Origin: HGM13006 sp964518645
GTDB taxonomy: Bacteria > Bacillota > Clostridia > Oscillospirales > Oscillospiraceae
Direction of reading: 5' to 3'
Assembly: GCA_964518645.1 (NCBI GenBank)
Contig: CAZFGL010000022.1
Location: 1 to 22,881 of the forward strand
DNA: 22,881 nt
The translations under genes were made by a program, and so were the position numbers. Positions 1 through 6,512 of the stretch are shown here, piece after piece. The notes under the pieces are model-generated. The model was not told the origin of the DNA and did no database searches. It saw nothing but the letters and a program-made list of their open reading frames with translations. Each line of letters starts with the position of its first letter. Within the stretch, counting starts at the first letter, position 1.

Positions 1-218
1 TTGAAGAACAGCTCCTCAATGGAGACCGCATCGGGCTGCGTAATCTCCAGAAGCTGAAGCATATCGTCATAAATCTGTTTCAGACGCAGGGAAAAATCCA
101 TTCCCGCAGGTGTGGTTATGGTGCCGTAACGGAGCATTTGAACATTCATACGATCTGCAGCGATCAGTCCAAAGCCGATTGTGGCAAAGCCCGGGTCAAT
201 TCCAAGGATTCGTCTCAT
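1..218 (-). CDS. ruvC: RuvC Holliday-junction resolvase, N-terminal part (cut by window edge)
   Basis: RuvC is the endonuclease that cuts Holliday junctions with RuvAB at the end of homologous recombination. The 72 complete codons visible start MRRILGIDPG and include the motif SIEEL. In the RuvC family the Asp of GIDPG (here D8) and the Glu of this second motif (about E68) are metal-binding catalytic residues of the RNase H-like fold. The ATG overlaps the stop codon of the upstream ChrA gene in an ATGA arrangement, so translation is probably coupled. The rest of the protein lies outside the window. Finding a recombination gene as the distal gene of a ChrA operon is not its usual ruvCAB setting. 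Identification rests on two catalytic motifs and the characteristic start. Confidence 0.92.
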   Translation of the reverse strand, partial: MRRILGIDPGFATIGFGLIAADRMNVQMLRYGTITTPAGMDFSLRLKQIYDDMLQLLEITQPDAVSIEELFF

Positions 219-772
219 AACCCCAGCACCACACCAGCCACAGCACCAAGCACAATGAACACCAGAGGATGCCACTTGGAACGAAAATGATAAAGGACCC
301 CGATGACCACCACAACCGCAAATGCCTTCCAGCTGATGCAGTCTGTAATAATCAACGTGGGGCTGAAATCCAGCGCCAGCTTCAGAATTCCCAGTCCGGC
401 AGCCGCAATCAGGCCAACAGAGGCAGGGCGAAGTCCCTTCAGGATCCACTGGACCCAGGAACTGGACTGAAACCGCTGAAGAAACCGTGCCACGATCAGG
501 ATCACAATAATACTGGGTAGCACCAGACAGAAGGTTGTAAGAATCCCGCCTAAAACTCCATAGGAGGTATATCCGGCATAGGTGGCCATATTCACTCCCA
601 TAGGGCCCGGTGTGGATTCAGACACAGCGATCATGTCAGACAGCTGTACCCGGTCAAACCATGGATAACGATCCGCCATGGAATACAGAAAGGGCAGGGT
701 TGCAAGACCACCGCCAAAACTGAGCAATCCGGTTTTAAAGAACTCCCAGCACAACAGCAATAAATCCGTCAT
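215..772 (-). CDS. ChrA-family chromate transporter, half-size subunit (second of pair)
   Basis: This 185-residue integral membrane protein is one half-length ChrA (CHR family) unit. It carries the family signature FKTGLLSFGGG near residues 12-22 and the matching TPGPMGVNMATYAGY stretch near 55-70, followed by several long hydrophobic segments. Full-length ChrA proteins have two such halves fused; many Firmicutes encode them as two adjacent short genes, as here. The family is known for chromate/sulfate transport, but the true substrate in an anaerobe without chromate stress is uncertain. Its ATG overlaps the stop of the preceding ChrA gene (ATGA, 769-772) and its own stop overlaps the ruvC start, so all three are probably translationally coupled. 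Confidence 0.9.
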   Translation of the reverse strand: MTDLLLLCWEFFKTGLLSFGGGLATLPFLYSMADRYPWFDRVQLSDMIAVSESTPGPMGVNMATYAGYTSYGVLGGILTTFCLVLPSIIVILIVARFLQRFQSSSWVQWILKGLRPASVGLIAAAGLGILKLALDFSPTLIITDCISWKAFAVVVVIGVLYHFRSKWHPLVFIVLGAVAGVVLGL

Positions 773-1320
773 TCTGCCTTCTCCTTTCTTTCAGCTCTGC
801 GACCGCTGATCACCCCAGCGACGGCAGAAACCACCACAATGACAACCGGGGAAAGATCAAAAATGGCCGAAACCAGAAATGTCAGAAGAAAGACCCACCA
901 GCCGAAGGTTCCCTTCACGCCGGACTTCAGCAGCTTCCAGACGGAAAAGCCAACCAGAACCACCACTGCAACACGAATGCCCGCAAGGGCATGCTGAACT
1001 GCTTCAATTTCAGAAAAGCTGTTCAGCGCCGCTGCAATCACAGAAATAATGATCAGACTGGGAAGCACCACACCGAAGGTGGCAAGAAACCCGCCGAGAA
1101 CACCTTTACGGCTGTTGCCAATAAAGGTGGCAGTGTTCACCGCGATAACCCCCGGCGTACACTGACCAATGGCGTAATAATTCAGAATTTCTTCCTCCGT
1201 GGCCCACTGACGCTTCTCCACAACCTCACGCTGGATCATTGGAAGCATGGCGTAGCCACCACCAAATGTCATAATACCGATTTTAAAGAAAGTAACGATT
1301 AAATCTATGTATTCCCGCAA
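769..1320 (-). CDS. ChrA-family chromate transporter, half-size subunit (first of pair)
   Basis: This is the partner half-size ChrA protein, about 183 residues. It shows the signature FFKIGIMTFGGGYAMLP near the N terminus and the corresponding CTPGVIAVNTATFIGN stretch, plus hydrophobic helices to the C terminus. I place the start at the TTG at 1320: AAGAAGGG sits six bases upstream, directly after the stop of the previous gene, and the protein would then begin REYIDL, as half-size ChrA proteins normally do. An in-frame ATG at 1356 would add 12 residues and overlap the upstream gene by 22 bases, but has no well-spaced ribosome site. It probably forms an antiparallel heterodimer with the next gene product; that is inference from the family. 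Confidence 0.88.
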   Translation of the reverse strand: MREYIDLIVTFFKIGIMTFGGGYAMLPMIQREVVEKRQWATEEEILNYYAIGQCTPGVIAVNTATFIGNSRKGVLGGFLATFGVVLPSLIIISVIAAALNSFSEIEAVQHALAGIRVAVVVLVGFSVWKLLKSGVKGTFGWWVFLLTFLVSAIFDLSPVVIVVVSAVAGVISGRRAERKEKAE

Positions 1321-1334
1321 AGAAATCCCTTCTT

Positions 1335-2021
1335 TTATGAATATTTTCTGCTCCATCCCTGGGCATACAGCGTCTCGGACAGGGATTTCAACACCTGCTT
1401 CTGCTGGGGATAATCCGGCATATACCGGGCTACTACAGCCCAGAACGCTGCACTGTGATCAAACACCCTTCTATGGGCCAGTTCATGCACCAGAACATAA
1501 TCAATCGCATCAATCGGAGCCATCATCAGCATCCATGTAATGCGGATGTCTCCCTTTGCCGAGCAGCTTCCCCAGCGTTTGAGTGCAGAGGAAAACCGAA
1601 CCTGACCATAGTCGATTCCCATACGCTGCGCCCAATCATCCATCCGTTCCCGGAGCCAGGGATAAGTGGCCTGCTTATAGGCCTTCTCCAATTCCGGAAG
1701 CAATTCCGGCACAGAACCTTCCGGCATGAATATCCGCATGCCCGCTGGATCGATCCGAAGGGTCTCTCCCGGCACCACCCGCAGCTGTTTGCCACAGAAC
1801 CCAATGGTTTTCATGGATTGGGGTGAAAAAGACGCCTGTTCATCCAGATAGTGTTCCATGGTTCTGACATGTTTTTCGATCCAGTCTGCTTTGGAATCCA
1901 CAAATTTCTGAATATATCCATTGGGACAGTTTCTGGGAGCACGAACCACCACTTCTCCATCCCGGGTAACCTGGATGGAAACCGTCTTTCTCCCAGAACG
2001 GACGACCCGATAACGGATCAA
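1335..2021 (-). CDS. YgjP-like (DUF45) metallopeptidase-fold protein
   Basis: The 228-residue product belongs to the YgjP/DUF45 (PF01863) group with a zincin-type active site. It has HELAH at about residues 179-183 with a third histidine six residues later (DHSAAFW), and the family motif KRWGSCS before it. The longest open frame extends upstream to 2105, but that extension overlaps a small upstream gene. I choose the TTG at 2021, which overlaps that gene's stop (TTGA) and is preceded by GGGGAG; the protein then starts with the family-like IRYRVVRSGRKT. The cellular role of these soluble proteins is poorly defined, so a peptidase activity is only a family-level suggestion. It is second in an operon that continues into the ChrA pair and ruvC. 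Confidence 0.85.
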   Translation of the reverse strand: MIRYRVVRSGRKTVSIQVTRDGEVVVRAPRNCPNGYIQKFVDSKADWIEKHVRTMEHYLDEQASFSPQSMKTIGFCGKQLRVVPGETLRIDPAGMRIFMPEGSVPELLPELEKAYKQATYPWLRERMDDWAQRMGIDYGQVRFSSALKRWGSCSAKGDIRITWMLMMAPIDAIDYVLVHELAHRRVFDHSAAFWAVVARYMPDYPQQKQVLKSLSETLYAQGWSRKYS

Positions 2022-2185
2022 CGTAACAGATCTCCCCAGAGAGCAAAGATACCTGTTGCCAACACCACGATCACGATCAGGATCCAGGCTGCAACCCGCT
2101 GCCACATGGGACGGGGGTGAACCTCTTCACTGGGTTTAATCTCCAACACAGGAAGATCCTGATTGTTTTCATTTCTGGTGGACAT
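2018..2185 (-). CDS. Small single-pass membrane protein, 55 residues, function unknown
   Basis: A 55-codon frame begins MSTRNENNQD and ends at a TGA that overlaps the TTG start of the YgjP-type gene. An almost perfect ribosome site, CAGGAGG, lies eight bases upstream of the ATG. The first 27 or so residues are polar and proline/glutamate-rich; residues of about 33-50 form one hydrophobic helix (WILIVIVVLATGIFALW) near the C terminus. A tail-anchored or N-in orientation is likely. I do not recognise the family. Strong ribosome site, promoter just upstream and start/stop overlap with the next gene make it a credible real gene. Confidence 0.75.
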   Translation of the reverse strand: MSTRNENNQDLPVLEIKPSEEVHPRPMWQRVAAWILIVIVVLATGIFALWGDLLR

Positions 2186-2219
2186 AGCATCATCCTCCTG
2201 ATTTTAGTATCCGGCTATC

Positions 2220-2249
2220 AGTATACCACGCATTCGCCCTTTTGCGCAA
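2220..2249 (-). promoter_or_regulatory. Promoter of the small-protein/YgjP/ChrA/ruvC operon
   Basis: On the minus strand TTGCGC (2249-2244) and TATACT (2225-2220) are separated by 18 bases, and TGG directly precedes the -10 box as an extended -10. The first ATG of the operon is 35 bases downstream of the -10. No other promoter is visible before ruvC, so the five genes may share this one. Confidence 0.6.
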
Positions 2250-2263
2250 GTATTACATAAAAT

Positions 2264-2293
2264 GTTTGCGCGGAAGAGACCTTCCGCGCAAAC
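2264..2293 (-). terminator. Hairpin terminator after the serine hydrolase gene
   Basis: Perfect 12-bp inverted repeat GTTTGCGCGGAA / TTCCGCGCAAAC with a six-base loop, nine bases past the stop of the serine hydrolase. On the minus strand it is followed by ATTTTATG, a modest T tract. It separates the dipeptidase/serine hydrolase operon from the promoter of the next operon. Confidence 0.7.
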
Positions 2294-2301
2294 AACAAAG
2301 A

Positions 2302-3147
2302 TTATTTCAGTTTTCCGCCCAGAGCAAGATACTGGTCAAATACAAGACGGCTGACCCGTGCACCATAGACTGTGGCGGGATGATCCGGGTAATACTGCTT
2401 GTCAGAGAACTCCTTATGAAGCATAACGATTACATAGCTTCCATAGGGTGTGGTAATGATACCGCCATCGTTCCGGCAGGCATTCATACTGCCGGACTTG
2501 GAAGCAAACCAGAACAGCTGTTCATCATAGTTGTCAGGATCCACATAATACTGGGGAAGGCTCTTCACCAGCATGGAGTTGTAATGCTGCTGCCGGAGAA
2601 TGTCCCACATCTGCTCAGATGCCTTCGGGCTTACCAGTGTTCTGTTCTGAATCCGCAGGAACATGGATGCATAATCCCTGGGTGTCGTGGTGCCCAGCTG
2701 ATGATATTTTGCAAAATCCAGAACATTGTGGAGCTTTGTATCCTTACAGCCGAAATTCTCAATACACTGGTTGATATAATCAATGCCCAGATAATCAATA
2801 AGCATATTCGTGGCAATGTTATCGCTGACAATAATCATCAGGGTAGCCACGTTTTTCACGCTGAGCCGTGTACCAACCTCAAGGGAGCCGAGGATGCCGC
2901 TGCCATCGATCCAGAACCGCTCCTCGCAGGTCAGCATATCCTTCAGGCTGGCCCTCCCTTCCTCCACCGCCTGATACAGGGCCGCAAGGATATAGGTCTT
3001 GATGGTGCTGGCGGTCTCATAGGGCTCATCCGGATTCATGGTGATCACATTGCCCTGCAAGTCATCAATATACAGTCCCAGTTTTCCGTCATAGCTTTTG
3101 ATCTCTGCTGCAATGCGTGCTTCCAGAGTCAGACGTGGATCAATCAT
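2302..3147 (-). CDS. Class A beta-lactamase-like serine hydrolase without signal peptide
   Basis: The 281-residue product has the three penicillin-recognising motifs in the right order and spacing: S47-T-I-K50 (active-site Ser and Lys), S108-D-N110, and K217-S-G219. It fits the beta-lactamase2 family of stand-alone serine hydrolases. There is no N-terminal signal or lipobox; the protein begins MIDPRLTLEAR, so it is predicted to be cytoplasmic, unlike ordinary beta-lactamases and penicillin-binding proteins. The ATG overlaps the stop of the M19 dipeptidase (ATGA), pointing to translational coupling and a related task, such as hydrolysing a peptide, ester or lactam-like metabolite in the cytosol. 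Resistance to beta-lactams is not implied. A hairpin terminator follows it. Confidence 0.85.
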   Translation of the reverse strand: MIDPRLTLEARIAAEIKSYDGKLGLYIDDLQGNVITMNPDEPYETASTIKTYILAALYQAVEEGRASLKDMLTCEERFWIDGSGILGSLEVGTRLSVKNVATLMIIVSDNIATNMLIDYLGIDYINQCIENFGCKDTKLHNVLDFAKYHQLGTTTPRDYASMFLRIQNRTLVSPKASEQMWDILRQQHYNSMLVKSLPQYYVDPDNYDEQLFWFASKSGSMNACRNDGGIITTPYGSYVIVMLHKEFSDKQYYPDHPATVYGARVSRLVFDQYLALGGKLK

Positions 3148-4112
3148 TTCAGCACCTCCCGATAAAGATTCAATACATTTCCGTGGAATATGGCTTCGAT
3201 CTCCCCTGCTTTGAAGCCCTGCTTCTCCATCTCTTCCGCAAGCAGGGGCATACGGGAGCAGTCATACAGCTCAAGGTCACCGTCAATGCCGTCGTAATCC
3301 GTACCCAGTCCCAGTACGCCGATACCACCCACATTCACAATATGCTTCATGTGGCGCACCATATCCGCAACCCGGCTCTTCCCATTGGGATTCAGGAAAT
3401 CCCCGCAGAAGTTAATGCCGGTCACACCGCCCTTGTCCGCCAGTGCCCGAATCATGTCGTCGGTCAGGTTTCTGGTGTGTCCGCAAAGACTCCGGCTGTT
3501 GGAGTGAGACGCAACAAAGGGCTTGTCAGAATACTTCACCACATCCCAGAAGCCGTCGTCCCCAAGATGGCTTACGTCCACGATCATACCCAGCCGGTTC
3601 ATCTCACGAACCAGCTCAATGCCCTGAGGCTTCAGACCATATTTTCTGCCGGGGTCATAGTCATCTGCTTTCACAATGGTGTTGGGATATCCAATCTCAT
3701 TCTCAAAATTCCACGTCAGGGTCAGCATACGAACACCCTGCCGATAAAGGTTCCGGAGTACAAAAGGATTCCCCTTGCACACGGCGCCCTCTTCAATGGT
3801 AAGAAGGGCAGACATCTTTCCCTCTGCCACATTTTTCTCAATATCGCTGTAGGAGAACACAGGGGCAATCACGTCTTTGTTCTGCTCCAGCTGACGATAA
3901 TAGACATCTATCATCTCCAGCACATTTTCCAGGGGATCCCGTTCCCGTCCCAGAAATACGAACATGGCAAAATTCTGAAGCAGGTAGTCCCCTTTCTTCA
4001 TTTTTTCAAGGTCAATGTGCAGGCCATTGCTGCGCAGGCTCATGGTTTTCCCGGCCTTCTCTGCCTTCCAAATTTCACCGATGGTATCGCAATGCATATC
4101 GACTACTTTCAT
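3144..4112 (-). CDS. Membrane dipeptidase family (M19) metallopeptidase
   Basis: This is a 322-residue renal-dipeptidase-type (PF01244) enzyme with a binuclear zinc site. The expected ligands are visible: H7 and D9 in DMHCDT, the bridging Glu in TIEEGA (107-108), H182 in VSHLGD, H203 in ASHSNSR, and the Asp of GTDYDG (272). The family cleaves dipeptides, including those with a D-residue at the C-terminal side, and bacterial members usually act in the cytoplasm; no signal peptide is seen here. It is the first gene of a two-gene unit with the serine hydrolase and is divergent from the C26/P1 hydrolase pair. Length and motifs are complete for the family. Confidence 0.93.
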   Translation of the reverse strand: MKVVDMHCDTIGEIWKAEKAGKTMSLRSNGLHIDLEKMKKGDYLLQNFAMFVFLGRERDPLENVLEMIDVYYRQLEQNKDVIAPVFSYSDIEKNVAEGKMSALLTIEEGAVCKGNPFVLRNLYRQGVRMLTLTWNFENEIGYPNTIVKADDYDPGRKYGLKPQGIELVREMNRLGMIVDVSHLGDDGFWDVVKYSDKPFVASHSNSRSLCGHTRNLTDDMIRALADKGGVTGINFCGDFLNPNGKSRVADMVRHMKHIVNVGGIGVLGLGTDYDGIDGDLELYDCSRMPLLAEEMEKQGFKAGEIEAIFHGNVLNLYREVLK

Positions 4113-4147
4113 GGTATCACTCTTTTCTGTATATACTGTACTTTCAG

Positions 4148-4161
4148 TTTAGTGTACTAAA
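4148..4161. promoter_or_regulatory. Palindromic operator candidate between divergent hydrolase operons
   Basis: A perfect dyad, TTTAGT-GT-ACTAAA, lies 35 bases upstream of the dipeptidase start and just upstream of the promoter of the opposite operon. A second short palindrome, GTATATAC, lies beside it. Position between two divergent start regions and perfect symmetry suggest a binding site for a dimeric regulator controlling both operons. No regulator gene is adjacent. Confidence 0.4.
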
Positions 4162-4183
4162 TGAACAAAGAAAAATCAAGGGG

Positions 4184-4211
4184 TTGTATCCGAAAAAAAG
4201 ACTGTTATAAT
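4184..4211 (+). promoter_or_regulatory. Promoter of the C26 hydrolase / P1 peptidase operon
   Basis: TTGTAT (4184-4189) and a consensus TATAAT (4206-4211) are separated by 16 bases. Transcription should begin near 4218, leaving a very short leader that holds the AAAGGAGG ribosome site at 4221-4228, seven bases before the ATG at 4236. Confidence 0.65.
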
Positions 4212-4235
4212 AGTAGGAACAAAGGAGGTCATCAA

Positions 4236-4925
4236 ATGATCCATATTGCCATTGCCGGCACCCCTGGTGGCGCTGCAAATTTTATAGATGCCCTGCATGC
4301 CCTTGGCGCCCAGGGCAGCCCGGTTCTTGAAGAAAATGATTTCAGGACCTATGACGGTCTGATTCTCCCCGGTGGAGCAGATATTGACCCCTCCCTGTTT
4401 GGCGAGGAGAACTGGGGCTGCAGAAAGATCGAACGGGAGCGGGATGTACGTCAGCTGGAGATTCTCAAACACTTCGTGGACGCAGGAAAGCCGGTTCTCG
4501 GAGTGTGCAAGGGTCATCAGCTTTTAAACGTCTACTTTGGTGGAACCGTCTGTCAGCATATTCCTGAATTCTCTGTCCATCAGTGGATCGAAGTGGATCA
4601 GGCGCATCCCAGCCACTGCACCCCGGACAGTTTCCTGCACCGGATCTATCAGCAGACGGACTTCCCCATAAACAGCGCCCATCATCAGGCAATCGTCACC
4701 CCTGCTAAGGGATTCGAGGCCATTCAGTGGGCACCGGACGGGGTGTTGGAAGCCATGGTACATCAGTCCCGCCCCATCATCGGCATCCAGTGGCATCCGG
4801 AGCGCATGTGCTGCACCCACCGGCGGCAGGATACTGTAGATGGTCTGCCGGTGTTCCGGTACTTTCTGGAACTGTGTGGACATCAGAACGCTGTTTCCGT
4901 GACTCCGGAAGGAGGCTCCCTGTGA
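4236..4925 (+). CDS. Gamma-glutamyl-gamma-aminobutyrate hydrolase family (peptidase C26) protein
   Basis: The 229-residue protein is a class I glutamine-amidotransferase-like hydrolase of the PuuD/C26 type. The nucleophile is C91 in LGVCKGHQLLN, and the H187/E189 pair is in IQWHPE; LILPGGADIDPSLFGE near 43-57 is also typical. Such enzymes hydrolyse gamma-glutamyl amide bonds, for example gamma-glutamyl-GABA or gamma-glutamyl peptides. An in-frame ATG exists at 4161, but it lies upstream of the promoter; the ATG at 4236 has a near-perfect ribosome site. Its stop overlaps the GTG start of the P1 peptidase (GTGA). The exact substrate cannot be read from sequence. Confidence 0.9.
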   Translation: MIHIAIAGTPGGAANFIDALHALGAQGSPVLEENDFRTYDGLILPGGADIDPSLFGEENWGCRKIERERDVRQLEILKHFVDAGKPVLGVCKGHQLLNVYFGGTVCQHIPEFSVHQWIEVDQAHPSHCTPDSFLHRIYQQTDFPINSAHHQAIVTPAKGFEAIQWAPDGVLEAMVHQSRPIIGIQWHPERMCCTHRRQDTVDGLPVFRYFLELCGHQNAVSVTPEGGSL

Positions 4926-5959
4926 AAAGCATTCGGGATTACGGATATACAATCGGAACCCTGCCCACCGGTCACCGGAACACCATCACCGACGTACCGG
5001 GGGTTCTGGTGGGACACAGTACCATCAACCAGGGAGATCTGCACACCGGTGTGACCGTGGTAAAGCTCGGGCAGGATAATCTGTTTACCAACAAGCTGAC
5101 TGCTGCCTGCTATGTACACAACGGTTTCGGAAAAACATGCGGTCTGATGCAGATCGAAGAACTGGGTAGTCTTGAAACACCGATTGCCCTGACCAACACC
5201 CTTAACGTGGGGCTGGTACATGACGCATTGGTGGAATATACCCTCCGCCGCTGTGAACAGGATGGTGTATCTCTCCGTTCCGTAAACCCGGTGGTGGGAG
5301 AATGCAACGACGGTAAAATCAGCCGGATCGCCCTGCGTCCCGTTACCCGGGAGCATGTTTTTAAGGCTATCGAGTCCACAGCCCCGGACTTCCTTCAGGG
5401 AAGTGTCGGAGCGGGTACCGGTACCATCTGCTACGGGCTGAAAGGGGGCATAGGTTCCGCCTCCCGTTGTCTCACCATCGACGGAAAAACCTACACCCTG
5501 GGAATTCTGGTGCAATCCAATTTCGGCTCTACTGCTGATCTGACCATTTCCGGCAATCCGATCGGTCAGCAGCTTACCCATCAGATGGAAGCCGGGAAAA
5601 TTCTTCCCACAAAGGTGGACGCAGGTTCCATTATGATGATTCTGGCTACGAACCTGCCACTGGACAGCCGTCAGCTGAAACGGATCATTCGGCGGTGCGG
5701 CGTAGGACTGGCCAGAACCGGATCCTATCTCGGTCACGGAAGCGGCGAGGTCATGATCGGCTTCACTACCGCAAACCGTCTCCCCATGGATGGCCAACAG
5801 GTGCTCTCACAGGAAATTCTCCGGGAGGATCTTCTGGATCTCCCCTTCCGGGCAGCTGCGGAAGTGACAGAGGAAGCGGTTCTCAACTCCATGACCTACG
5901 CGGAAACGACCACCAGCTATACCGGGGATATTTATTATTCTATCCGGGAATTTCTCTGA
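4922..5959 (+). CDS. P1 family (S58, DmpA/BapA-type) aminopeptidase
   Basis: This 345-residue enzyme belongs to the self-cleaving Ntn-like aminopeptidases. The sequence has ITDVPGVLVGH at the N terminus, GSVGAGTG and YGLKGGIGSASR near 160-182, GILVQSN with N200, and DAGSIMMILATNLPL, where cleavage between G235 and S236 is expected to free the N-terminal nucleophile serine and split the chain into large and small subunits. DmpA-type enzymes release N-terminal L- or D-residues from small peptides and amides. The start is GTG at 4922, with GGAGG at 4911-4915, overlapping the stop of the C26 gene. Its 3' end overlaps the convergent acetyltransferase gene by 20 bases. Confidence 0.92.
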   Translation: MKSIRDYGYTIGTLPTGHRNTITDVPGVLVGHSTINQGDLHTGVTVVKLGQDNLFTNKLTAACYVHNGFGKTCGLMQIEELGSLETPIALTNTLNVGLVHDALVEYTLRRCEQDGVSLRSVNPVVGECNDGKISRIALRPVTREHVFKAIESTAPDFLQGSVGAGTGTICYGLKGGIGSASRCLTIDGKTYTLGILVQSNFGSTADLTISGNPIGQQLTHQMEAGKILPTKVDAGSIMMILATNLPLDSRQLKRIIRRCGVGLARTGSYLGHGSGEVMIGFTTANRLPMDGQQVLSQEILREDLLDLPFRAAAEVTEEAVLNSMTYAETTTSYTGDIYYSIREFL

Positions 5960-6458
5960 ATTTTCCCATCAGCAGCCGCACAAGTCCGTCGGGCTTTTCC
6001 AGAGTCATCTGACTGGTATATCCGCTTTTTTCAAAATTACGTCTTGAGGGCGTATTATCCGGATGAACCGTGCCAAGGAGATAGGGGTAATCCTGTTCCG
6101 CAATTTCCGTTGCCATGCGGAACATGCTTCCCATAATTCCGTTTCCCTGATATTCCGGCAGGACCGCCGCTGAATCCATCATGGCAGTTGCCATGAGCTG
6201 TTCCCGGGAGTAATTCAGATAATACCCCAGATTATTCTCTTCCAGTCCCGGAACACACACCAGAAAGAACCCTACAGGTGTTCCGTCTGCCTCAGCCACG
6301 AGGCAGAACCCATCCCGGGAAATATGGTGGGTAATGTATTCAAGGTCGTCGGTAATATAGGCCGTGGGATCTGCCATGGCAGCCTGTGCCTGATGCATGA
6401 TCCGGTATACCGCCCCGGCGTCCTCCGGAACGGCCGGACGAATGATAATCTGATCCAA
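5940..6458 (-). CDS. GNAT-family N-acetyltransferase
   Basis: The roughly 172-residue product is a GNAT acetyltransferase, transferring acetyl from acetyl-CoA to an amine. It has an N-terminal IIIRPAVPEDA strand/helix, the acetyl-CoA loop region VLPEYQGNGIMGSMF (a variant of the Q/R-x-x-G-x-G/A motif) and a C-terminal VHPDNTPSRRNFEKSGY segment typical of the fold. I choose the TTG at 6458, with GAAGGTGA just upstream and a start DQIIIRP; a GTG at 6479 would abut the preceding hairpin and has no ribosome site. No own promoter is visible in the 54 bases after the ABC operon, so it may be read through from there. The substrate is unknown. Confidence 0.85.
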   Translation of the reverse strand: MDQIIIRPAVPEDAGAVYRIMHQAQAAMADPTAYITDDLEYITHHISRDGFCLVAEADGTPVGFFLVCVPGLEENNLGYYLNYSREQLMATAMMDSAAVLPEYQGNGIMGSMFRMATEIAEQDYPYLLGTVHPDNTPSRRNFEKSGYTSQMTLEKPDGLVRLLMGKFREIPG

Positions 6459-6480
6459 AAAATCACCTTCATATGTCACT

Positions 6481-6510
6481 GGGCGCGCTGGATAACCAGC
6501 GCGCCCTTTT
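6481..6510 (+). terminator. Strong GC-rich hairpin with T tract, plus-strand orientation
   Basis: Perfect 11-bp stem GGGCGCGCTGG / CCAGCGCGCCC with loop ATAA, followed on the plus strand by TTTTAATTA. As a Rho-independent terminator it points to transcripts from the C26/P1 operon that would run antisense through the acetyltransferase gene. On the minus strand it is preceded by A residues and followed by AGTGACA, so it would be a weak terminator for the ABC operon but could shield its 3' end. Confidence 0.75.
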
Positions 6511-6512
6511 AA

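Noticed and set aside
2302..3147. Serine hydrolase as an antibiotic-resistance beta-lactamase
   Set aside because: It lacks a signal peptide and sits in a peptidase operon; the motifs alone do not show lactam hydrolysis.
2242..4160. Two long plus-strand frames (307 and 347 codons) opposite the dipeptidase and serine hydrolase
   Set aside because: Both true genes carry intact catalytic motifs on the minus strand; the antisense frames have none and lack ribosome sites.
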